Assembly: GCF_003591485.1 (NCBI RefSeq)
Contig: NZ_QZCF01000005.1
Coordinates: forward strand, 248,001-312,000
Length of the DNA stretch: 64,000 nt
Direction: 5' to 3'
Origin: Paenibacillus sp. 1011MAR3C5
Lineage (GTDB): Bacteria; Bacillota; Bacilli; Paenibacillales; Paenibacillaceae
Position 1 is the stretch's first letter. The number at the start of each line of letters is the position of its first letter. Below are positions 25,160 to 33,941 of the stretch, piece after piece. Made by a program: the position numbers and the translations under genes. The notes under the pieces are model-generated. The model did not search any database. It was not told where the DNA came from and saw only the letters and a program-made list of their open reading frames with translations.

Positions 25160-25466
25160 TTACTCACCTCCAAAATAGGTTTAAATGGCGATATCTAAAT
25201 ATTACCATGACTTGGAGGGAACTGCACGTTGTTCCAGTGGATCCCCAAAGACGACTAAGGAAAGTGAATGTGGCAATGAGTCTAAATCATGCAAGTTTGT
25301 ATGACCGTCGGAATTTGGGTCGGGTGCCAGAGATGTCGAAGCTTGTGCCTGAAGGTTCCAAAGCATTTTTCCAATTTAGGTGCTACGAGTGTTTTATTTC
25401 TCAGACTTGAAGACCATGGCTAATGCAGAGTCGAGTTCAACTGATAATGGAGTCATGAGTCCTGTT
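25160..25466. other. Intergenic gap, no gene seen
   Basis: About 300 bases between two minus-strand genes. A 67-codon plus-strand frame at 25207 has no ribosome site and no recognisable content. The left end should hold the pgsA promoter; I could not pick it out with confidence. No terminator hairpin is clear for the AraC gene. Confidence 0.5.
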
Positions 25467-26357
25467 TTAGTCGGTAAGCTTATGTAGCTTCTCCTTACGA
25501 TATTCCGTCGGTGACATCCCATTCCATTTGCGAAATTGCTTGGTAAAGAAGAGCGGATCGTTATAGCCAACGGATGAGGCAACTTGGGCGATGGTCAGAT
25601 CGCCCACCAGCAGCTCCGCTGCCTTCTTCATTCTCACTTTGAACAAATATTGCATAGGCGACATGCCTGTTGCTTCCTTGAACAGCCTTGTCAGATGCGA
25701 GCGATGGTAGCTTAGCGTTCTTGCAATGCCATCTATGGTCAACGGATGTGCATACTGCAGCGTCATGAGACGAATCGCCTGGTCAATACGACGGTAAGGC
25801 AGTGGATGGCTCCGCTGGTCTCGATCCCGTCCTGCTCCCTGCTCTGAACCTCTTTCTACCCACATTGTCTTGCCCAGCTCATGTAAAATAAGCCGCAGCC
25901 ACCCCGATGCCTCAAGGTTGCCGAGCGCCGGCCGCTGATTGCCTTCCAAGGCGGCTCGCAATCTCTTGAATCGGCGTTGCATCCAGGACAGCCGGCATCC
26001 TCGTATGACCGCATGATCCGGTGTAATTCCTACTTCCGAGAGAGCTGATTCAACGAGATCGCCCGAGAAACCAATCCACATGTACTTCCAAGGCCGTTCC
26101 ATGCTCGCCTGATATTTTACAAGAATATCCGGGAAAATGACAAAGGCATCGCCAGCCCCAAGTTTGTGTGTCTCTCCCAGCGTCTCGAAGGTTCCTTCTC
26201 CGTCCCATACAACATGGATTAAATAATAGTCATGAACGGCTGGTCCTATGTAGTGGCCCTCTCGGGGTTCTCCCTCTCCGCTGAATAAGAGGGACATTTC
26301 TCCCTTTAACGGAGCCTCGTTAATCGTATTGGAATGTTGATAATGTGTCGCGTCCAT
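25467..26357 (-). CDS. AraC family regulator
   Basis: A 296-residue regulator with an N-terminal cupin-like AraC ligand domain (residues about 35-110, YYLIHVVWDGEG, LGAGDAFVIFP) and a C-terminal double helix-turn-helix (about 190-290) with the signature FFTKQFRKWNGMSPTEYRK. It is divergent from melA at 26527, with about 170 bases between, so it is very likely the melibiose or galactoside-responsive activator of that gene, like MelR in enteric bacteria or the similar AraC proteins beside GH4 genes in Bacillales. GGAGG lies 9 bases before its ATG. Confidence 0.88.
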   Translation of the reverse strand: MDATHYQHSNTINEAPLKGEMSLLFSGEGEPREGHYIGPAVHDYYLIHVVWDGEGTFETLGETHKLGAGDAFVIFPDILVKYQASMERPWKYMWIGFSGDLVESALSEVGITPDHAVIRGCRLSWMQRRFKRLRAALEGNQRPALGNLEASGWLRLILHELGKTMWVERGSEQGAGRDRDQRSHPLPYRRIDQAIRLMTLQYAHPLTIDGIARTLSYHRSHLTRLFKEATGMSPMQYLFKVRMKKAAELLVGDLTIAQVASSVGYNDPLFFTKQFRKWNGMSPTEYRKEKLHKLTD

Positions 26358-26526
26358 TGTTCATGCCTCCGCCTATTGTTTCTCTTTATTGTAGCTAATC
26401 ATGCAACATTACTCCATAATATTTCTCCTTCCTTCCATATGAATCAACGGCTGCTGTCCTTATACTAAAAGTGTTAAGAGAACTACAGGTTAACTACGAT
26501 TAGCCATATGAGGAGGACGAACCGCC

Positions 26527-27825
26527 ATGTCCAAAATTACTTTTATCGGAGCGGGAAGTACCGTATTCGCCAAAAACGTCCTAGGCGACGTAATGCTGAC
26601 CCCAGCTCTGCAAGGGTTTGAAATTGCTTTATTTGATATTGATGCCGAGCGACTGCGTGATTCCGAGATGATGCTGCTTCATATGAAGAAGAACTGCGGC
26701 AGCACATGCAGCATTAAATCTTATTCCGATCGCAAAGAGGCGCTTCGAGGCGCCAAGTATGTCGTCAACGCCATCCAAGTCGGCGGATATGATCCTTGTA
26801 CGATTACAGACTTCGAAATTCCGAAGAAGTATGGCTTGCGTCAAACGATCGCCGACACGGTCGGCATCGGCGGTATTTTCCGCAACTTGCGTACGATTCC
26901 GGTCATGCTTGATATTGCACGCGATATGAATGAAGTGTGTTCGGATGCCTTGTTCCTCAACTACACGAATCCTATGGCCGTATTGACGAATGTTATGAAT
27001 ACGTATGGCGGTGTGAATACCGTTGGTCTGTGCCATAGCGTTCAAGTGTGCGTACCACGCATTCTTCAGGATCTCGGCATGGAGGAGCAAGGTGTAAAGT
27101 GGAAAATCGCAGGCATCAACCATATGGCATGGCTGCTTGAAGTGAGCAAAGACGGCATCGATTTGTATCCGGAATTGAAACGCCGTGCAGCAGAGAAGCA
27201 GAAGGAAAAGCATCATGATATGGTACGCTACGAAATGATGCTTAAGTTCGGCTACTATATTACGGAGTCCTCCGAGCACAACGCCGAGTATCATCCGTAT
27301 TTCATCAAGAAGAGCTATCCGGAGCTGATCAACCGGTTCAACATCCCGCTGGACGAATATCCGCGGCGCTGTATCAATCAAATGAAGCATTGGTCCGAAA
27401 TGCGAGAATCGCTTGTTCACGACAAAAATCTGGAGCATGACCGCACGCATGAGTATGCTTCATATATTTTTGAAGCGATTGAGAGGGATGTTCCATTCAA
27501 AATCGGCGGCAATGTCATGAATACGGGACTTATTACTAATCTGCCGAAGGAAGCTTGCGTAGAGGTGCCATGTCTTGTTGACCGCAATGGCGTAACGCCA
27601 ACCTATGTAGGCGATCTGCCTCCGCAATGTGCTGCTTTGAACCGGACAAACATTAATACACAGCTGCTTACGATTGAGGCTGCTATTACAGGCAAGCGAG
27701 AGCATATCTATCATGCGGCTATGCTTGATCCCCACACGTCAGCCGAACTGTCGCTGGATGACATTGTAGCCATGTGTGACGATCTTATCGAGGCGCACGG
27801 CGACTGGCTGCCTAAGTATAAATAA
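26527..27825 (+). CDS. melA: Alpha-galactosidase, GH4 (MelA)
   Basis: A 432-residue family 4 glycosidase, which uses NAD+ and a divalent metal to cleave alpha-galactosides such as melibiose by an oxidation-elimination route. The NAD site GAGSTVFAKN is at 8-17, NYTNPM at 145-150, the metal-binding CH at 169-170 and INHM at 197-200. The DTVGIGG segment near 110 fits alpha-galactosidase. AGGAGG precedes the ATG. It has no transporter next to it, so substrate uptake must be encoded elsewhere. It is divergent from an AraC regulator. Confidence 0.92.
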   Translation: MSKITFIGAGSTVFAKNVLGDVMLTPALQGFEIALFDIDAERLRDSEMMLLHMKKNCGSTCSIKSYSDRKEALRGAKYVVNAIQVGGYDPCTITDFEIPKKYGLRQTIADTVGIGGIFRNLRTIPVMLDIARDMNEVCSDALFLNYTNPMAVLTNVMNTYGGVNTVGLCHSVQVCVPRILQDLGMEEQGVKWKIAGINHMAWLLEVSKDGIDLYPELKRRAAEKQKEKHHDMVRYEMMLKFGYYITESSEHNAEYHPYFIKKSYPELINRFNIPLDEYPRRCINQMKHWSEMRESLVHDKNLEHDRTHEYASYIFEAIERDVPFKIGGNVMNTGLITNLPKEACVEVPCLVDRNGVTPTYVGDLPPQCAALNRTNINTQLLTIEAAITGKREHIYHAAMLDPHTSAELSLDDIVAMCDDLIEAHGDWLPKYK

Positions 27826-28323
27826 AGAGTGAGTGAAAGAAGAACTTTTTCTATCTAGAGAACGAAGTTGGAATGTTCTTTAGACAGATAAAGGAGAATG
27901 CAAATATTAATAGAATCTGTGTTGTTATTGCTCAGAGCAGAGATGTTATTTTATGAGTCTGTTCTCTCACAATGGTTAGTACTAGAGTTATGAATAGACC
28001 TGGAATAAATTTTGGCAATGGTATGATTTTTTCTGGTACAATCACTCCAATTTTAATACTGTTGAGTATAAAAGAGGGGTATTTTATATCGTGAATTTTG
28101 AAATGCCAACTGCTTCCTCGCGTGAATGGCGATTGACCACTCGTCAGAATAACGTAAATGACACACAAGCGCTCACGTCATTGGCGGCGAAAAATGCACC
28201 GACAATTTACGTGAGCGTTAACATAATCTATACGATATATGATAGTGTAGAAGGTTTCTATTCTATTTTAACTCGTTTCAATTTCCAATGGTTTAATCTG
28301 TTTGGGTATTAAGTAGTAACAAA
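27826..28323. other. AT-rich gap, no convincing gene
   Basis: This 500-base stretch begins an AT-rich zone. An imperfect hairpin at about 27851-27893 (TATCTAGAGAAC with GTTCTTTAGACAGATA) may act as a weak terminator for melA, without a T run. A 73-codon frame at 28091 is possible but unsupported. CGCTCACGT and ACGTGAGCG near 28170 and 28213 form an inverted repeat of unknown meaning. Confidence 0.5.
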
Positions 28324-28883
28324 TTAAAAGCTTATTTCAGCGTCCGATCTTACAATAAACGAATACTGTATTGATTTATTTTCCCAATTACAAATTAATG
28401 TAAATCCCCGTATGCTTTTACCTGGTTCATAATCCTGACTATTAGAACTTAGTTGAGAGGCCAAATTCGGAGCTAAAATGAATGTACCTATTTTATCATT
28501 AAAATGAAAGACCACCTCTTTTGTAGACAACTCATTATACTTTATAGTGCCGTTTTCATTTAATATTTCATCATATAAAGTCTGTGATACTGGTGCATCT
28601 TTCTCAAGTATCAGTTGTATTTTTTCTCTGATTTGCAGGTAAGGAATTTCAACTTTATTATTTATAAGCGTCTCGAATGCATCGGACCTATCATCAGGAT
28701 TATCACTGTTATTTACCACTCTTGAAACAAAGGGTATTTCGGAATCACCCGACTGAATGGTGATCCGAGGTATATCGTTAAGGACCCCTTCATTCATTTG
28801 TGGTGTTGAAACTGTTGAGTTATCACAAGCCAATACGGTAAATAGTAATATTAAAAGAAAAAAAACCCGAAAAAATTCTTCAT
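28324..28883 (-). pseudogene. Lipoprotein gene with homopolymer frameshift
   Basis: The open frame of 28324-28833 starts with ACDNS and no real start codon context. Upstream, an ATG at 28883 with a good GGAGG site opens a frame (MKNFFGF...) that stops after ten codons. Between them is a run of eight Ts on the coding strand (28858-28865). One more T would join the frames into a classic lipoprotein signal peptide ending LFTVLAC. The mature region of about 165 residues has no family I recognise. The break may be a phase-variable tract, a mutation or a sequencing error. Confidence 0.6.
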
Positions 28884-30118
28884 AATATTCCTCCTCCGCT
28901 AAGAGCTAAGTAATCTCTTAACTTAAGTTAGTTTAAAGCTGCGAGATAAGAATAATAAAGCGATAGTACTAAATACTCCGTTTATTCATTTCACGTATTA
29001 ACAGAAAAAAATATGAGTTATAGCAACAGCGACTTTAATAAAGATCATATAATCGGCTCTAGTAAAAATAACTTAAGCAGTTCATGGAATTAACTAATAA
29101 TTGTGAGAATCTATGCTAAGATAAACCGCCACCAGGCAGAGTAGTAAGAAATCCACTTAATTTATATTGCGCCAGATTGTAGGGCTTGAACATCAAAGAC
29201 AACAGAGTATCCTTAGCAGCCAAATAGGACATCTGGTTAACAGAAGAACAATTCGAAATGAAACCAATCTCATACGCATAAACGAAAGCGTCCAAGAGGA
29301 AACATCGTTACGTTTAACAATGCCAGATTGCATTAACAGTATAGAAAAATCAAAACGTTCCCAAAGCGATTGCAATACGGCGCCTCTGCACATTGACCTT
29401 GAATCAGTTCACGAAATTATGGTTGTTCAAGTGTTCCCTTCATATAAAAATACCTAAAATTCTCTAAGATACACCGGATTAGTGTGGTATTCCTCTTGAT
29501 AATTGAGGTGATTTAAGAAAGTCAAGATGTTTTCTTGATATTTTTCAACTTTACTATGATTCTTGTGATATTCCCATCAGGTTGAGTTGAACTGCATAAG
29601 TCATGTGAATTAGTAAATGAAAAAAGAAAAGCTCAAGTGTATCCATTTTGATTTGAAAACAACTCCATACCAATCGAAGGAAGCCTTATTATAAGGACGC
29701 TTTGTGAATGTCTTTAGTTACAAATTTTTATCCTTTAACTTATCTTTTTTACACAGTATGTTGAGTGAGGAGAAATGCCTGTGCTTGTTCAAAAGCTTCT
29801 AGCGGCAGTCGCAAATTAATATGATAAAAAGGGGGCGGAGCACTAGTTCAGGCATCCGTCCCTTATATTGAAATTCGGTCGGATAGAAAAATCTCCATTT
29901 TCACACCGAAGTGCAACACTTAGGAGGTGCATTCTGATTTAAAAGATAACGGAGATAATATCAGCAAATTATATCAAGCTATGTGAATGCAAAAAGAGCC
30001 CACAAATAAATGTAGGCTCAGACAAAATGGGTTAGCACATGGGTAACGCAAGCAAGTGGAAGGATCATTTTGAAGCGTTGAACGGTAAAGTCGGTGCGTT
30101 GGTCATTAAACATTCGCC
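28884..30118. other. AT-rich gap of decayed sequence
   Basis: About 1.2 kb without a gene I can support. A 96-codon frame at 29167 starts at a TTG without ribosome site and has no recognisable domain. A hairpin at 29996-30019 (GAGCCCACA/TGTAGGCTC) has a T run on the minus strand side, so it could be a leftover terminator of a lost minus-strand gene. Together with the IS3 remnant to its right, this looks like the scar of past insertions. Confidence 0.5.
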
Positions 30119-30271
30119 ATGGCAGTGGTCAGTGGGCGTATCTATCATTCCGATGCCATCTTCCATTCCGACCAGGGGATGCACTATACGCATCCGAAAA
30201 TCCGCCTCCTCATTGCCGAGGCTGGTCTTGAAAAGGTTCTTTTACATGGAGAAAAGGAAATAGAATACTGA
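30119..30271 (+). mobile_element. IS3-family transposase remnant
   Basis: The frame at 30119-30271 reads SGRIYHSDAIFHSDQGMHYTHPK, shown here in parts: the HSDQG followed by HYTHP is the usual second-Asp region of the DDE domain in IS3-family OrfB proteins. Only about 50 codons are open and the usual SMSRxGNxxDNA segment is missing, so it is a small fossil. No terminal inverted repeats were seen. Confidence 0.55.
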
Positions 30272-30362
30272 AGTAGAATCTGAGTAGAGAGAATGACAGC
30301 TAGATAATGAATAGAAACCGCACAAAACAGATGTTTGATAATAAAGTAGCAGAGGTGTGGAT

Positions 30363-30773
30363 ATGAAAAAAGGTCTTGTCTTAGGTTCGATTTTTATATT
30401 AATCGTCATTATTTCTATAGTTGTAATCGAAAAAGAACGTCGTTCGTCATCTGTACATCTGCTTGAAGAGTATAGTGCATCAACAGAAGCCCGATTAATA
30501 GGGGGAAGGTGGACGACCATCCATCATGCTTAAGATACAGTCGTTACTTTGAATAACCTTTCCCTCCCAAACGTAGATTTCTCCCAATATAGCCTTGTTA
30601 TTTCGGATGGAAGACAGATTGAAAGTATTCGATTTAAACGATCGACAAACCTTCTATATTCTTATACGCATTTCGGTGATGCTGTCTTTAAAGAAGAGTT
30701 ATTTCCGAACACTTGGTTTTACTACAAGATAGATAAGATAGAGCTGTTCCGTGATCCAAAGCTTTTGGATTAA
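30363..30773 (+). pseudogene. Small membrane-anchored protein, in-frame stop
   Basis: An ATG at 30363 (AGAGGTG upstream) opens a frame with one membrane segment (VLGSIFILIVIISIVVIE) and stops at TAA 30531. The same frame reopens at once and continues to 30773 with SQYSLVISDGRQIESIRF and more, with no better start than TTG. Since both parts are in one frame and of similar AT-rich composition, the simplest reading is one gene of about 136 codons broken by a nonsense change. I do not recognise the family. Confidence 0.5.
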
Positions 30774-30986
30774 ATAATCGTCATTTTTATTGTACGAGGT
30801 GATGGTGCAATGGAAATGAAATGAAATGAAGCCACCGGAGTTTCCACATCATTTGTATTCATTTTCGTTTGAAAAGTAATATTGGTATCACGAAGATAGC
30901 TATCATAGTCATTCCATTATATAATAGGGATTAAGAACTAATGGCATGCCATCAGGTGCATTAGCGTGACAAAGGAGCGTAGGAGA

Positions 30987-31424
30987 ATGAGTATTACGAA
31001 CCGCGGTATCCATATTGGACCGCCACGATTCAAGATAGCCGTTCATGCGGTCATTTGGCTTGCCAAGAGCGGCGGCGTGTTATCCAGCGCCAGAATTGCA
31101 TGCTTGGTCAAATCGCATGCGACCTTTATGCGCAGAGTGCTGCAATCACTTGCTGCAGCCGGCATTGTCGAGTCCAAGGGAGGGCGAGAGGGCGGTTATG
31201 TTCTGCTCAAATGCCCGAACCAAATTACACTCGGGGATATCTATTATGCTGTCAATCAGGAAGCGGCGGAGACTGAATTGGAGATGCAATGCGGTGATGC
31301 GGGAGAACAACTGGATATTGAGCTTGAAAAAATCTTGTTCGAAACTGAACAACATACCATTAATTATTTGCGGAAATATACGATCGAAGACGTAGCAAAA
31401 CGAATTGATCATTGCACGCTTTGA
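30987..31424 (+). CDS. Rrf2 family transcription regulator
   Basis: A 145-residue regulator with the Rrf2 winged helix: FKIAVHAVIWLAKSGGVLSS near 13, FMRRVLQSLAAAGIVESKGG near 43 and the beta-hairpin wing GREGGYVLL near 62. The Cys residues of iron-sulphur Rrf2 proteins are not arranged as a cluster-binding triplet, so it is more like the YwnA type that senses redox or electrophiles. The ATG at 30987 lies 9 bases after AAAGGAG. An azoreductase gene follows on the same strand after a terminator, so it may be a target. Confidence 0.88.
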   Translation: MSITNRGIHIGPPRFKIAVHAVIWLAKSGGVLSSARIACLVKSHATFMRRVLQSLAAAGIVESKGGREGGYVLLKCPNQITLGDIYYAVNQEAAETELEMQCGDAGEQLDIELEKILFETEQHTINYLRKYTIEDVAKRIDHCTL

Positions 31425-31426
31425 GA

Positions 31427-31459
31427 AGCGCATTTGCCCAGGTGGCAGATGCGTTTTTT
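31427..31459 (+). terminator. Terminator after Rrf2 gene
   Basis: CGCATTTGCC (31429-31438) pairs with GGCAGATGCG (31444-31453, one mismatch) and six Ts follow. Confidence 0.85.
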
Positions 31460-31554
31460 CGTATTTCAGAGGCATTTTATGACGAAAATATGACGAAAAC
31501 TCGGTTAATAAATATAAAATAGCTACTTTCCTTAAATTAGTGTGCCTTAACCAG

Positions 31555-31583
31555 TTGCAATTAGAAAATCGATGTTTTATAAT
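31555..31583 (+). promoter_or_regulatory. azoR promoter
   Basis: TTGCAA (31555-31560) and TATAAT (31578-31583) are 17 bases apart. Downstream, before the ATG, is an imperfect palindrome (TTATAGGTACTTATTATAA at about 31602) that could be a repressor site; whether the Rrf2 protein upstream binds it is a guess. Confidence 0.65.
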
Positions 31584-31635
31584 GTGCTTTGGATAGGCAC
31601 AATTATAGGTACTTATTATAAGGGAGTAGATAACC

Positions 31636-32259
31636 ATGGCAAACGTTCTTTTTATTAAGGCTAACAACCGCCCGAGCGAGCAAGCGGTAAGCGTGAAAAT
31701 GTATGATACTTTCCTGAAAGCTTACAAAGAAGCTAATCCTTCGGATACGGTTTCCGAGCTGGATCTATTCCAGGAGCATCTTCCATACTACGGCAATGAG
31801 GCGATTACAGGAACGTTCAAGCAAAACCAAGGCTTTGACTTGACACCTAGCGAGCAAGCGGCAGCGGAGACAGCGAACCGTCTTCTGGAGCAGTTCCTGG
31901 CTGCGGACAAAGTCGTAATTGCATTCCCGCTTTGGAACTATGTTGCTCCTGCACCATTGACCAGCTACATGTCGTACATTGCGCAAGCAGGCAAAACGTT
32001 CAAGTACACGGCAGAAGGTCCGGTTGGACTTGTCAGCGACAAGAAAGTAGCGTTGCTGAATGCTCGTGGCGGCGTTTACTCCTCCGGCCCAATGGCTGAA
32101 GTAGAGTCAGCTGTCAGACCGCTTCTCGGTGCTTTCGGATTGTTCGGCATAAAACCTGAAGTAGTCGTGATTGAAGGCCACAATCAATTCCAGGACAAAA
32201 CGGCAGAAATTATTGCGGACGGATTGGCTGAAACAGCTAAGGTTGCTGCAGCGTTCTAA
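31636..32259 (+). CDS. azoR: FMN-dependent NADH-azoreductase
   Basis: A 207-residue flavodoxin-fold reductase. It opens with VLFIKANNRPSEQAVS, the FMN-phosphate loop of AzoR proteins, and has FPLWNYVAPAPLTSYMSYI near 96 and LLNARGGVYSSGP near 140, both typical flavin contacts. The enzyme reduces azo bonds and quinones by two electrons with NADH, and in Bacillus its relatives are induced by quinones and thiol-reactive compounds. It has its own promoter and a terminator at 32305. The Rrf2 gene just upstream is the likely candidate regulator. Confidence 0.93.
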   Translation: MANVLFIKANNRPSEQAVSVKMYDTFLKAYKEANPSDTVSELDLFQEHLPYYGNEAITGTFKQNQGFDLTPSEQAAAETANRLLEQFLAADKVVIAFPLWNYVAPAPLTSYMSYIAQAGKTFKYTAEGPVGLVSDKKVALLNARGGVYSSGPMAEVESAVRPLLGAFGLFGIKPEVVVIEGHNQFQDKTAEIIADGLAETAKVAAAF

Positions 32260-32304
32260 TTTTGCCTGAACGTACGGACTTCTTTATGCACTCATACATC
32301 ATGA

Positions 32305-32338
32305 TCAAAAAAACCGCGGTTATCACGGTTTTTTTGAT
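32305..32338 (+). terminator. Terminator after azoR
   Basis: TCAAAAAAACCG pairs with CGGTTTTTTTGA around a short loop; the arms supply A and T runs for both directions. Confidence 0.8.
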
Positions 32339-32375
32339 GTTCATTGGTAAAGAATAACTATAGCTATGTTGTTGT

Positions 32376-32404
32376 TAGACATCAGCGGGCTGCAGACCTA
32401 TAAT
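32376..32404 (+). promoter_or_regulatory. Promoter of small orphan unit
   Basis: TAGACA (32376-32381) and TATAAT (32399-32404) are 17 bases apart, leading to the strong ribosome site AGAGGAGG at 32421. Confidence 0.55.
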
Positions 32405-32437
32405 AAAAATCAACGAAACAAGAGGAGGCTGTTAAAT

Positions 32438-32521
32438 ATGAGAAACATGAACATGACAATCGTTCGTTCCAGAAACTCAATATGCTTCGGCCCCTACAGA
32501 TCAATGCATTCTATTAGCTAA
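32438..32521 (+). CDS. 27-residue peptide in its own transcription unit
   Basis: The ATG at 32438 lies 9 bases after AGAGGAGG and encodes a 27-residue peptide beginning MRNMNMTIVRSRNS. A frame shifted by one continues further, to 32585, as a peptide with QCILLAKKDRRLLLVSIK, which looks more protein-like, so a frameshift after codon 7 is possible. With its own promoter and the terminator at 32588 it is a complete small unit of about 220 bases. I do not recognise the peptide; a regulatory RNA is an alternative reading. Confidence 0.45.
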   Translation: MRNMNMTIVRSRNSICFGPYRSMHSIS

Positions 32522-32587
32522 AAAAGACCGTCGTTTGTTGCTCGTATCCATCAAGAGCAATGGATTCTACTTATCTTTAAGCTAACA

Positions 32588-32627
32588 GCCGCAGGAGAGC
32601 CGAAATTAGGCTAACTGCGGTTTTTTT
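32588..32627 (+). terminator. Terminator 1 of tandem pair
   Basis: GCCGCAG pairs with CTGCGGT, with inner GAGCC/GGCT also pairing, followed by seven Ts. Confidence 0.8.
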
Positions 32628-32633
32628 GATGCT

Positions 32634-32661
32634 GCCGCAGGAGTATTTCCTGCGGTTTTTT
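32634..32661 (+). terminator. Terminator 2 of tandem pair
   Basis: CCGCAGGA pairs with TCCTGCGG around GTATT, followed by six Ts. It lies only 14 bases before the RsgA-like gene's control region. Confidence 0.8.
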
Positions 32662-32692
32662 CGTGTTTATTTTAACTAAAAGGAGAAATGAA

Positions 32693-33802
32693 ATGACTAC
32701 TCAACTTACCGATTATTTGCAAGCATTCGGTTGGAATGAACAATGGAGCAATAAAAGCGCCGCCTGCTCCGAAAAGCTTGGAAATGCAGCGCCGGCAAGG
32801 GTCATTGCTCAATATTCCCATGCCTATAAGGTGATCACATCAAGCGGGGAACGACTGGCGAATGTATCTGGACGTTTCGAATTTCAGGCAATGGGCAAAG
32901 GAGATTTCCCTGCTGTGGGCGACTGGGTAATGGCCGATATGCTTGATGAATCACCGCCGCGTGCTGTCATTCAAGCCGTATTGCCGCGTCAATCGTCGAT
33001 GGCACGCAAGGTTGCCGGCTCGGTCCCGGATGAACAAATTATCGGCGCAAACATGGACTATTTGTTCATTACATTAGCCATGAATGGGGACTTTAATTTA
33101 CGCAAGCTGGAACGTTATCTGATCGCCGCTTGGGAGAGCGGAGCAACGCCTGTTGTCCTGCTTACGAAGTCGGATCTGTGCGATGATCCCGAGCAGTATA
33201 TAGCAGAGGTGGAGGATATTGCTCCGGGCGTATCTGCGCATATGGTTAGTGCTTTGGAGGATCAAGGAAAGGATGCGCTACTGAGCTATTTGAAGCCTGG
33301 CAAGACGGTTGCTGTAACGGGTTCCTCGGGAGTCGGCAAGTCGACGCTTCTGAACTGGCTGGCGGAGGATGAATGGCAATCGACTTCAGGCATTCGGGAA
33401 AGCGATGCGAGAGGCAGACATACGACGACACACCGCGAGCTGTTCTTGCTTCCTAGCGGGGCGTTAGTGATGGATACACCAGGTATGCGGGAGCTTCATC
33501 TTTGGGATTCCGAGGAAGGCTGGCAGCAAGCTTTTTCAGATATTGAAGACTTGGCTGGCCAATGCCGATTCCGGGACTGCAAGCATGAAGGGGAAGCAGG
33601 CTGTGCAGTTCAGGCAGCTATTAGCAGCGGCGAATTGGATGGAGGCAGATACAGCAATTACAAGAAAACGGAGCGGGAGTTGGCAAGACTGGCCCGGAAG
33701 GAGAATGCCACGTTGCGGCAGCGGGATAAGAAACAAACGGCGTCGAAAACTTCCCGATCGCGCGGAAATAGTCGGAGAACGATGGAGGATTGGGGGGACT
33801 GA
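32693..33802 (+). CDS. rsgA: RsgA-like circularly permuted GTPase
   Basis: A 369-residue GTPase in which motifs come in the order G4 (LTKSDL near 164), G1 (GSSGVGKST near 210), G3 (DTPGMREL near 261), the circular permutation of RsgA/YloQ. An N-terminal OB-like domain (about 35-105) and a C-terminal zinc knuckle with CRFRDCKHEGEAGC near 292 complete the family. It helps mature the 30S ribosome. The start at 32693 is 7 bases after AAAAGGAG. An N-terminal extension of about 25 residues and the lone setting, away from the prpC-prkC-rsgA group of Bacillus, suggest a second paralogue. Confidence 0.88.
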   Translation: MTTQLTDYLQAFGWNEQWSNKSAACSEKLGNAAPARVIAQYSHAYKVITSSGERLANVSGRFEFQAMGKGDFPAVGDWVMADMLDESPPRAVIQAVLPRQSSMARKVAGSVPDEQIIGANMDYLFITLAMNGDFNLRKLERYLIAAWESGATPVVLLTKSDLCDDPEQYIAEVEDIAPGVSAHMVSALEDQGKDALLSYLKPGKTVAVTGSSGVGKSTLLNWLAEDEWQSTSGIRESDARGRHTTTHRELFLLPSGALVMDTPGMRELHLWDSEEGWQQAFSDIEDLAGQCRFRDCKHEGEAGCAVQAAISSGELDGGRYSNYKKTERELARLARKENATLRQRDKKQTASKTSRSRGNSRRTMEDWGD

Positions 33803-33941
33803 CTCCCATTCGAAATGACTAGCCAAAAGAGGATTTTTGGAAGAAAAAGACGAATAAGGTTATTTAATAGCTTGGTTATGTCCAACTGGTTGCTCTTATG
33901 GCATCAATCAGATAGATCGCCAAATCTTGATGAGGAGTGGC

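Noticed and set aside
25207..25410. 67-codon frame in the pgsA-AraC gap
   Set aside because: No ribosome site and no protein-like pattern.
26629..27450. Long minus-strand frame inside melA
   Set aside because: Shadow of the melA coding sequence; no ribosome site or domain.
28091..28312. 73-codon frame starting at GTG
   Set aside because: Weak ribosome site, no domain, AT-rich chance composition; an inverted repeat runs through it.
29167..29457. 96-codon frame
   Set aside because: TTG start without ribosome site, no family resemblance, lies in decayed zone.
29996..30019. Hairpin with T run on minus strand
   Set aside because: Looks like a terminator but no minus-strand gene leads into it; kept only as part of the gap description.
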